A DNA stretch of 64,000 bases. It comes from Himantopus leucocephalus. Its lineage: Eukaryota > Chordata > Aves > Charadriiformes > Recurvirostridae. The stretch spans positions 21,217,178 to 21,281,177 of the forward strand of contig RSEF01000031.1 in NCBI GenBank assembly GCA_003993805.1, read 5' to 3'. Made by a program: the position numbers and the translations under genes. Below are positions 35,401 to 47,400 of this stretch, one piece after another. The notes beneath the pieces were generated by a model. That model made no database searches. It was not told where the DNA came from and was given only the letters and a program-made list of their open reading frames with translations. Each line of letters starts with the position of its first letter. Within the stretch, counting starts at the first letter, position 1.

Positions 35401-38400
35401 TTTCCTATTTGAATGTGTAAACTGTAGTGACTTTATGCATGAAACTCAAGCACTTAAGAACCAACACTTTATTATCACCTTCTATATCATCAAAATGTTT
35501 TCTCTTGCTGATTTAATCTCATGTGATTAAAATGATTTATTGGCTTTATTTCTTGTAACAGTTGCATTTTCAAGAAGGAAGTGAAGCCTAGTAATGGTTT
35601 GTTGCTTAAGCTAATCACATGAATAGTTCTCTATTTCATTTTTTAGAGAGGCCCTCAGCAACTTGTCTGCTGCAGAGCACTGAAGGACTTGTAAAGATTA
35701 CATGGTTCTTGCTCACTCTTGAAAGCAAGTGCAGACCACTTCAGGATACAGGATGAATGTAACGTTATTTTAAAGACCTAGATCTACTTAGTGCACTGGA
35801 TTTGTCTGGTTTCATAAGAGGCCAGTGCTTAGGTGGAGAAGTATTTGTTCTCAATCTGACAAAACTGCTTGGTAGCAAAGCAGTCAAGTCTGCAAGTAAG
35901 AAGCAGCGAGTATATACTCTGAATTGTGAGGTTTTAGCTAAGTTGATTGTATCATATATTCCATTATGCACCTGTTCTGTGTAAGATCAAAAAGAAAAAT
36001 AACACTTTAGTAAAGATCCTAGCACTTACAACCAAATAGGTAAAATTTTAAGTTATACCTCTATGCTGAAGGTTTCTGAGAAACCAATTCTCAATCTGTT
36101 TTTTCAATTTCATTCAGGTTCTTAAACCACTAGATGTGAAAACCAAGTTCTACAATGCTGAGGTAAGTGAGAGCTGTGTGTATTTAGGTTTGTTTTGGTG
36201 TGGTGGGTTTATTACTTCACCTTAGGTGGTTAGTTTAACTTCAGAGACCTTCTTAAGTAACGATGTTTATGAGAAAAATGATCAGTTCTGAAGGGGAGAA
36301 AATAGGTGGGGGTTTATATAATTTAGTTTAAAAATAGATATACTTTTGATGAAATGGGGAAACAGATGGTAACTAAGGTAGACATGTCAGGACCTTAATG
36401 CAACTGACCAGTAATTTTGCATATTTTCCGCTTTCCCATTAACTCAACTACTTTCAGTTACTGCTTGTATATTTAGGCTGATAGAGTACTCATTGTAAGG
36501 GAGATTAATTGTTCACAAAACAGATAATAACTTACCAGATTCGGAAAGTTTAAATTATTGAACAGAAGGGTTGTATTTACCTTAGGGAAATTTCCCCAGT
36601 ATAAACGTGACCCCGTCAGTTCAACAATTTAATTTCTATGTTTGTGACAGTTATACACAGTGCTTCAAAACTGAATGACCTTATATATGCCTCATATGTT
36701 TATTTGGATGTGCTTAGACATTTGTCTTTGGCTATTTATGGAAAGAATTTTAAAGGAAGGTGATGCAGATAGTGGAAGCTCTTACAAATTACACACAGCA
36801 TCTTTTTATTTGTAGACATTCCCTGTGGATATATGTATTATATAGATCTGTTGTAGGGTGTAAACTTCCACAATATCTCATTACATAGGAAGTTGGGACA
36901 CTTGTTTCCATCATTATCACTTACCTGCTTTGTGATAGTGAACAAGTAGCTTAATTTTGTGGGCATCGTATTCTGCATTGTTTGTACAAAGTTCAGGCTG
37001 ATACTTGCAAAGTACTGAGAGCTTCCATTATGAGTGTTAAACTTTTTGCATAACCCCTGAAATACAGTCAACTATTATACTGCTAGTCATTTGGTTGAAA
37101 ACCTTCATTAGTATTCTTAAACAGTTTGTTTGAAATAGTTTAAAAGCAAGAGTCAAGTTGTAGGTGTTTTATGTTGCAGTGAATAGCACGTGGGAGAAAA
37201 AAGACCAAAGTGTCAGTGAGAGGAGAAGAAAATATATGGAATTTTGGCAATTTGAAAAATAACTTGTCTTAAACTAAGTAGAAAGTATTTTGCTCTCCTG
37301 TTTGTTCTTAACTAAGCAGATATGTGTGCTATGAATTTGCATGTAGAAAAGCAGAGAGTTGCAAATCTATTTTTCTAAGTATTTATCTCCATCATAGTCA
37401 CACCTGGGGCTCATCATGCAAGATTATGGCTACAGAGGTGTGAAAGGTATATTTCCCTTCCTGACAGTATCAATAGAGAAAATGGAAAGGAGAAATAACA
37501 GATGAGAATTTCTGCTCTACAAATGAGGATTCCAGATGCAAAGATCTGTGTTGTTCAGAGTTGTGCAGGAAACTTTCCGTAAAGATTTTCTCTCTGCTGT
37601 GAATGAATAGCCTGTAAATTATGAGACATTTAAGATACAGAGTGTAATTTATTTAGAGGGAACATAAATCAAGGCACAGGTCATAAGCAATTTATATACA
37701 GTACAGAGGAAAAGAGAAAAACATTTCCCTAAAAATATCTTGGTACATCTGTCTAGCCCACAGGCTTCAATCCTTAGCCTGACCAGGTGTGAGATACCCG
37801 AGTAGGGTCAGAACATAAGCACATAGTCGAGTGCTTTATAGAACTGGTGCTACCTGTAAATGGGAATGTCTGGCAATGTCCCCTGTGATTTAAGAACAAA
37901 AATAATCCTAAGAAACTAGGTGATTCGTCCAGGAGCAAAATAAACCTACATTTTATGCGTGGATTATATTATTGTTTCAGATAGAAGACATCTGGTAGGG
38001 GAAAGAGGGAAGGATACCTTAAATTAAAAGTTGCCATCTCTCTATACTTCCTGTGTAAATTTTGGTTTGTGCTGAAATAAAAACCTCTTCAAGGTAAATT
38101 CTGAGCAAACTTTTGACATAGGTCAAAAGCATTCTTTTCTTACCAAGTTGTTTTACTGACCGGCCTTGATGAGGGACTTAATAAACTCCATTACTCAATT
38201 AGCCACCAATCACCAGTTCCTCATCATAAAGAAGCTTTGGTGTCTGAGCTGGTATTTCTGGGGTTTTGGCTCCCCCCCGCCCCAGGTAAAGGTTTTAAAA
38301 GGCTGCTTTGATGCCTTTTGTTCTTCCTGTTCAGCAATTTATGGAACTCCCATTACCGTAGTACCCATACGATTGAAAAAATTTTTTTTAAGATTTTGGA

Positions 38401-41400
38401 TTATATTGTCTGAGCAATTTTAATTTGCCTAACAAACTAATAAAATACCATTTATATTTAATTTCTGAAAGTATATAAAGTGCTGCTATGTGTTGTGACC
38501 ACACAAGTCAAGTAAAATTTAAAAACCTAGAAATGAGTCTTTGGTTAGATGTTGTATGTGATACGATGTTGCTGTCAAAGCACCAAGACCTTCATCCTGA
38601 ATATTAAGAAGGACTGTTATCCTTGGGAGCAGGGGGGGGAAAAAAATTGGTATGTGTTAGATATTAGTTAACTAAAGGTCTTTAAAGGTTGACTAACCAG
38701 TTAAACTGTTACCATTAATATTATAGATGTGATGTTATCTAGTAATAAAGTGTGTCACCAAAATTATTTTCTACTAGAAATTATAATCCATAATTTCATT
38801 TTTTTCTAAGAGAAGGAATGATGCTGAACCTTAATTTTCTTGCTTGTTGCTCGTATTGCAGTAGCATCCAAATCAAGTTGATCACTGAAATTCGTGCATA
38901 GACCGCATGCCCTGTCGCCCTAACCTGCTGCAATCCTGAGATTGAATTACCTGCCCCAGTCTATAGAAAGTCTCTCATTGACTTTGGTGTGCCTTGGAAA
39001 AGGCTCTGTAAAAGGTTCTGGTCCTGCAAACACGCATAGGGAGACAAATATGCAGACCTTTAAGAAAACAAAGTTTGCAACTAAAGTTTAGATTTTGGAA
39101 TGACGGATATTCAAAAAAGATTTTTTCCTGAGTATGTTATGCCAAATTTTATTATAAGCTGCAGTATTGTAGCTTTGCTAGAACACATTACTGTATTATT
39201 TTTATTGTGAGACCTTATGTATGTCGATACTTCAAATTATCTGTAAAATAACAAGGACTGTTTTTCCATTTCATATACAACCCATTGCATGGATTTAAAT
39301 TCAGGACAAACTTTAAACTTGCTCAAAAACTAACTCTTTTTTTGGGACGTCAGTTTGTTCTACCATATCTTACCTTGTGTGCCTTAGGCTCTACTTTGGA
39401 TTGGTTCTGAAGCAAAGCTAGTAAACCATGTAACCATACTAGCTATAACTTATTAGAAATGTAGTTGTCATCTTTGTTTGCATCCATTTTTATTTACGTT
39501 TCTGTCTTACTAATGCTATCTTGTTTAGATGGTGCAAAAAAAATGCAGAAATGCATTTTGTTTGAAAGTTAGCCTCCTTTTTCTTTAACATTTAACTCTA
39601 ATTTCTCTAATGTGTTCTTTTTTTATTTTCCCATTAGAGTGACCTCAGTTCTGTGGTAATTTTTATTTATTTTTTTATAAATATGTATGCTTTTTTTAAT
39701 TGCTTATCTGTCTCTGTGCTTGTTAACATTCTTTTAAAAACATAATGGAAAAGCAATGTTTGTTCTGCATATCATGAGCTGATACTGTGTCATCTTTATA
39801 TGTCCAGCTAATCATTTAAATGGTTAGCTCTTTCTTTAATACCCATTGTTGAAACTAAAAGTTACAGACTCTTGCTTGTGGGGGTCCGCCTATAAAATAT
39901 GTCACCAAAATTTGACTAGTTTTGTTATTTGAAAACTGGAGTTAATACCTTCTAAAATTGTCCTGCTTTTGACCCATAGATATGTAGGTTTTACTACAGC
40001 ACTGCTCATGTAAGCTGTGACACAACTTTTCATGTCTGGTTGGTGGAGACAGTGGGTTTGAGGAGAGAGCAGCAGTTGGATATTCTTCCTTCCTTTTGCT
40101 AGCTGGAACTGCACTTTCCAACTTCTAACTGCATGTAACAGTTGATGAGCTAGTATGATACCTCTGCAGTCTGATTTCACTTTAAGGTGTGCCGTGTATT
40201 AAAATAAACTGCATTTTTCTGAAGTACTTAAGGATTTTTATTCTTTTTTAAAACCATGTGATATTAAACCAATTTAGGAATAACACAAAACTAACTTGCT
40301 TTTTCATTATGCTGCTTGTTTTTTCTTTTCCCTTTCAAATTAGCTTTTTCTAAATTTCTGCCTATGGTTGCTGCATTGAAAACAACTAAAATTTGGGTAA
40401 ATGGACACTTTGAGCAATGGATTTATGGGATATAAACAGTATCAATTTAAGTGACAGTCAGGTGGCAGTAGTAATGATTAGTGAGAGCCATGTTTTAGTT
40501 GGGGTTATGTCCAGCTCCTTCTGCAAGTGTGAGGTCTGTCCGTAACCCATGGAGCTTGCACAGTTTTCATTACTATGTATATGCTATCATCTGGTTTGTG
40601 TTTAACGTATTTATAAGGCACAACAAATAGTTCCCCTACCATTCTGTATTTCTCCTTCTAACAGAATGTCTTTTGAGACTAAAAATATTTTGACTATTTT
40701 GTCCCACTTTTATTTTGTAATTTACAAGCAGGACTCCATTTGTATAATGAAGTAATTTATTCACATTGATTAAAAAGAAACTGTAGGCTTCCTTCCACCT
40801 TCCCCATAAAAATACTTATTGTTTTAATTTATCTGTAACAAAATACCTGAACTGCTTCATACTGAATTTATATGATAGAATACTTCAGTTGGAAGGGACC
40901 TACAGTGATCAACTAGTCCAACTGCCGGAATCAATAACTCTCTTGTAAATGCAGATTTGGTGTGCCTTCCCCACCCCTTTTTTTTTTTTTAACTGGCACT
41001 TCTTTGGTTTTCTTTTTCACTTCTCCAGGGGCTCTTATCTCTAGTAGACTGAGCCTTCTGTAATTATTCTATCCTGAGATTTTAGAGCTGGAAAGTAACT
41101 TCACCAGTCTGCAAAATTCCACAGAAGCAGCAAGGCAAACATACCTCTAGTTCCATGTTTTTTCAGCTTCTGAAGTTTACCAGTCTATAGCTTTCATTCC
41201 TTTACTAGAATTGATCCTTGTATACCATCTTCAGGCATTAGCTTCATTTAACAGATATGTCTTATAGGATATTTTTAAGCTAGAGCACCAGTTAAATTGT
41301 TGTATGGTATAATATTGGTAACCATTGGCATGATGCAGCTGAGCAAGAGAGGAGGCTGGTTTTTGCTTTTGAGCCAGTACATCAATGTTTCATGATAATA

Positions 41401-44400
41401 ATACATTCTCAGAGCAGGTACCTGCACTATTTTACTTCAGTTAAAGAAAACCACACACACTTATTTTAATTTTTTTATAGAGCTTGATGCACTAGTAATC
41501 TGGCATGGCATGTCGTTGTGCACTGCAATTCCTTACTATTTATTCTATTTTTTCTTTTTTAATAATTTGGATTAAAACTTGAGTTGCTATTGAGTTGATG
41601 AAAGTCTTGGGAAGTGATGATCTAATGCATTACAAATAAGCAATAGCTAGAATGTAGCATAATTATCCCACATCCATTGTTTGCCAAGATACCTGTTGAC
41701 TAACACTTTTGCTCCTATTGTTACTGGGATTAAGGTTTTTTCTTGCATTAATTAATTTGATTTGCAGGCATGAACTAAACACATGTGACTTTTTTTTTTT
41801 TAACGATAGGACTGTCTACTCTTTTTAATCACACTAATCATGTTTTCATGAACTTCCACTTCTGTTTTTTTTCAGACCGATGAAGTGTTTCTAGAAGCTC
41901 AGATTCAGAATATCACCACCTCTCCAATGTTCATGGAGAAGGTTTCTTTAGAGCCATCTATGATGTACAATGTTGCAGAACTGAACACAGTTGACACAGC
42001 AGGGGAAAGGTATGTTCAGATTCAGGTATTTGACTTGATTTCATGATTTCATGAGATATAATCATTACTTGGTGAGTTGTCTGTAATGGAAGGATTGTAC
42101 TTTGATTAAAAAGATCAAATTTCTGTTATGTATTCAGCTAGAAAAGCTGTTACAGTTTTCTTTTTATAGAAACTATTTTTAAAACTTTGTAATTCTACCT
42201 AGTAGAGAAATCCCCAGCTTAATCCTCAAATACTGGGTAACATGGATGACACAGTAACATGAAAACATACTGCTTCTTCAGTATCTCCTATACAAAATTT
42301 AGCCCACATCTGGTCCTGACTTGATCTGTGTATACGTATTTAGCCTTACAGGACCCATCTGACTTGTCCTTGTGTCCTTTTAGTAGACTGGTAACTGTTT
42401 CTAATTGTTCTAGTCAAGATCTAGCAAGGCAGCAGTCAAGGTGAATCGGTGGAAAGCCCTCGTAGGATCTTAGAGTATAAAAATTTGTCATGCTAAAATA
42501 AATTAAATGTCATTTAGTGTCAATTAGTAAAACACCAAATACCAGAAGAATTTTATACTGTGTTCAGTAAACTGTTGTCGATATAAAAGCTTGTGATATT
42601 TGGGTAGAAGTTAAATTTGGGTGTTTGTGCTTTGCAGTTGCTTGGGTTTTTGGAGAAGGTGATGTTTGGGTGCTTTTGCAATGGGGGCTGAAGGGAAAAT
42701 TCTGTCTTCTCCTTGCCTGTCAAAGGGTTCACCTGCAGCATAGTGGAGTATTGCTCTTAGAAAGTGTTTGTATCTGCTGTAATGGTTCTTGTCCTGAACA
42801 GGAATCTTAGGCTCATGACACTGAGATTTACTGGGAGGGAACCAAACAGCCAAAGTAAAATTACCAGCATTTAATTGCTAAGATGCCAGATAATAAATTA
42901 TAATGTAGCAAAGTGGATTTCCACCTCAGTTTTCTCTGGCTCAGATCAATCTTCACGCCCCNCCCCCCCCCCCCCCCCTTGGTCCTTGATGCTACCTAAA
43001 GTCTAGAATTGTTTTCTGTTGTGAAAACAAAAAAAAATCTGTGTGTTTTGCCATGAATAAAATACATACACACAGAGTAAAAACTGGTGAGGGATGGGAA
43101 GAAAGATTGGATTCTTAAGTCTTCTTAAAAATAACTGTTCAAGACCCCATGTTTTTTTCTTTTAGTGAGTCTACTTTTGGCTCAAGAACTTATTTACAAC
43201 CTATGGATACACGACAATACTTATACTGCCTAAAACCAAAACAAGAATTTGCAGAGAAAGCTGGAGTAATAAAAGGTGTAACAGTGATTGGTAAACTCGA
43301 CATTGTATGGAAAACTAATCTGGGTGAACGGGGAAGACTGCAAACTAGCCAGCTCCAAAGAATGGTAAGTTTTAACTTAAGCATCAGTTTAACTTAGCAT
43401 CCATTTTTAAGGCAACTCAATGAACAATTTAATGATGACTTGAAGGAAAAGTTCAAGCTGCTTACTTTCTGGACCTCATTCTGAATTCACGTGTTTCTAT
43501 ATGTATTTGAGAAGGTTGTTTAATACATTTGGTCAGTGAAGTGTGGAAAAAAACACTGTTGCGAGGGACGGTAGCTGAACAAAAGCATTCTTGTTCCTTT
43601 TGGTTATATGAATGGCAACGTGTTTTGTTTTCTTGAGGATTTGTTTTCTGGTACATAACATGCCTCTTTCTTTTTTCACAGCACTGAACAACATAACTTA
43701 ATGTATTGTGCACTTGAATTGCCAGAATCAAGTAACCTATGTAGCGAAAAACATTGGTTAGAAAAAAATTAACTTCTTGGATGCCATTTGGCAACAAACT
43801 GAAAAGCACTGATAAAAGAACTCCTTTAAGTATGCTATTGACACAGCAGTCTGCCCCCTAATCCATACAGACTTTTTAGCTTGAAGTAACAATTTTTGTG
43901 TATAGGATACTACTATTTATCTTTTGTGTCCACAGTTTTGATTGAATCTATTCTATTCTGGTTGATTTTGAAATTGTTCATTAATTTTAAGTTCTAATTA
44001 CTAGCTTGCTTAAGCTGGCTGCACAGCCTGTCTACTCTAATGCCTAACCCTGGCTTGCATCTTTTGGATTGAGGATGGTTTAATATGGGAGAGAAGTAAA
44101 AAAGCTTTGACAATTGAATCGTAGTCTGAGTTTACAAAGCTTGAAATTGGATTTCTGCCTCTGTCTCTCACCCTGCCCCCACCTTATAATAAATCGAGCA
44201 ATTCTGTAGGGAGATCACATTGACTTGAAACTAGCAAAGCAAACTTGGATCCTGGAAGTTCACAGCTAAGTCACTAAAACATCTGTTTGTTTTTTAATTG
44301 ATGTGTTAAGTATCTGTATAACCCCATCAAATTAGAAACTGCCCTTTTTTTTTTCTGAGCTGAGTTACTCCTGTTGCTTTGAAACTGGTTGCTTGTTTTT

Positions 44401-47400
44401 TAGCTAATAAACTATCTTATTATCAGCTGACCGTTCCTATAATTTCTCTTTAAAGACAGATATTTTTTCCCCTCCCTAAATCATTATTCTTTCACTCTGC
44501 ATCTCTTCTTGTTGAACCCTTGAGAATTGCACCTGAAACACAGAGGTGATTAACACACCTCCACACTCCAGAATTAGTTTTAGTCATCCATTGTTGTTTT
44601 GTGCTAGTGATTAACAGAGAAACCTGAGCTATTCTGTGTACTTTGAGCAACATCTGTCTTTGAAAAAGCAGCAGTTTGGGTTTTTCCCCTTTGAGTTGGA
44701 GTGCAATTCCTTCTTGTCTTCTCCTCATCTTTCAAGTGCTATCAGATTACCTCATTTCTATGCTCCTTTCACCTTCCATCATTTTCATCCTAATCCATCT
44801 ACTAGCCCCATAACCACTGTTTCCCCTACAGAACCTGAATTTTACCTGTACTGTGCCTGTCTGTCGTTGTTTTGGTTCAGATCAGGAATGCCCTTTTGAA
44901 ATAAGTATCCTCAATCACCCCCACATGCCATAATTTGGGGTTGGTTTTTTGTTTTGTTTTGGGTTTTTTTTGTGGAGTGGTCTTGGAATTCACAGCTATG
45001 TTCTTTTTGGTGACACTAAACCAGACAGATGCATGTCCTCAGTATGCCAAGGGTGCTCCACCTGCTCACAGGCATTCAAGTCCAGGACTAGACTAGAAAC
45101 AGTCCAAAGTTAAAGAACATTATTCTTGAGTAGCACAAGCAAGGCATTGTCTAGTTGATTCCATACTCGAAGCAATTATCTCATTTTTGGATGAAAACTA
45201 CCTTCCTCCTTGAGGTGTTACTGTAAGGCATTTACCTCTAGCCATCAGTCCTTGAAGGTATCTCATTGTTGAGGCCAACGGGTGTGTACTGATTTAGGCC
45301 TTCTCATCTGCTCTGATCTCCTCTTTATTTGGTCAATTGCTGCTAAGTTTATTCTATAAAATACTCTTAGTGCTTTGGGGTTTTTTATTAGAATCTTCTT
45401 TTAAGAGAGATATATTGTTATGGCAAACTCCCTGATGTTTAGGGAACTGGATATAATTTTTCTAGTCGAATCCTTCCTGTCCCCTAATGTGGCTGAAAAT
45501 GTGTGCCTTTTTCCAGTGCTGGATAATAAATTCTTTTTCTTGAAAGGTTCCAAACCTAGGTTGCTCGACTGGTCTGTAGTGTCCATTGGTTTGACATCCC
45601 TTTGCTTACTCTAATGTCCAATCTAATATGCTTTCTAAAATGTCACCTGTCGTCAGTCTGCAATAAACTGTGTATGACTAAAACCTCTTCCCCACCTGTC
45701 AGTCACTGGCTTTCTAGACCTCTTCAGGAATATCTTTTAATCAAGCTGTAAATGGTAACTTTTACTACAGCATCCTTCTATCAGCAGAATTGGAACATGT
45801 CACAACTAAGCCTTGTCAGGTGGGACAAATTTTCCCCTTATTTTTTCCTTATGATCTATCATTTGTGGGGATTGAAAATGCAAAGCTTTTTATCTGCAGG
45901 TTACCATCTTGAATCGGCTGTGGATGGTAGTAACTAGGATATTTTTCATAGGTTTGTTAGTAGACCATGTGAAATGTGCTTGGCTCTTGACAGAATTGGA
46001 TAGTTGGCAGGTGTTCATATCAAGTGCCTTTCTAACTGGTGGCAATTAATTATTTTGGTAGATGTTTGGAGGACGGAAATAGCAAGGAGAATGAACAATC
46101 TCTTATTTCTTACGATGTGGAATAGTGGTGGGCTTATGCAGGAAAACTATACTTACGTTGTCCACAGTGTATCTGTTATCTGCCTAATGGAGGTCTTAGA
46201 ATAAAGCTGATCTTCTCAGGAACTGTATACGGGTATTCAAACTTTATGGATGTGAACTATCTGAAAAACAGTAATAAAGATCATCCTTGTCTAGTGAATT
46301 GTTAAACCTATCAAGAAGGTGGTCACTGGTAGTGGATGGAGCATTGCTGTGCACTCTGCACTCTTATTCCAAGCTTGTTGCAGTAAATGAAAATTGAGTA
46401 GTAAAAACTTCAGCTTTACTATCCAGCATCTGAGAATATACATTCTTGTACCTTCTCAGGCTCCTGGATATGGTGATGTAAGGCTTTCTTTGGAGACAAT
46501 ACCAGACACCGTAAATTTGGAAGAACCTTTTGACATTACATGTAAAATAACAAATTGCAGGTAATGATGTCATGTGCTTCTTGTGCTTTTGCCTGAGTGG
46601 GTAAGTTGTGGCTGTCTTTGTTTCATTTTTCAATACTTTCTTCTGAAACAACTCAAACCTGGTCTTTACTATGAGTAAAGAAACTGCTTGAAACACATCT
46701 TTTTGCATTACAGTGTTTTTAAAAAAACCCAAAGAAAAAAACCCTGAAAACTTCCATCTTTATCTGCTGATACTATTTGAAGTAGATTGCCAAAATCTGT
46801 GGAATTCCATGGAACTGGCTGCACTATCACTTAAGACTGCACCCCATACTTAAATCACAAATCATCTTAGTTCTTCTTAAGTTAATCTAATAACAAAATG
46901 AGTGTGTATAAAGGATTTTTTTTAACTACAAGTAATTTTGTCAGAATAAATGATTCCATTTGTATCCAGTCTGATTTGACTGCTAATTCTGCAGCGCTGC
47001 TAGAATGCCTGCTAAACATTGTCACCTTAGTCTTCTGTACATCTTTATCCATGTTTTGATTTGATTTGTGCTTACACTAGGATCTATGGTAGCGCCTTAT
47101 AAAAGGGTCGCAAAAGTGACGTTTAAATAAAGTAATTCTAAATAGAAGTTGAAGCCAGGGACTAAACTACATATCTGGTCTGCACATACTTCTCATTAAA
47201 ATCTTGTGCTTCATCCAAAATGTAAGCAGTATTATACTATCCGTTACTGCTAAACCCATGACAGGACACTCATGTTGGACAAAGCTATATGCAACTGCAT
47301 TATTGCACTTCACAGTAAATCTTGCTTGCTGCCTTATAATTATTTATAAATGCATGATTAATAGTAAGCTGAATAATAAAGTAATCTAGCTTTTACAGGT

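Larger units (their letters stand above)
33059..46459 (+). other. TRAPPC13 introns 6-10 (33059-36117, 36163-39637, 39656-41875, 42010-43165, 43365-46459)
   Basis: Long AT-rich introns between small exons. Apart from a T18-type run at about 33427-33443, a CR1 relic at about 40870-40935, and a C run containing an N at 42958-42978, I recognise nothing. No RNA gene or conserved exon-like frame is evident. Confidence 0.6.
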
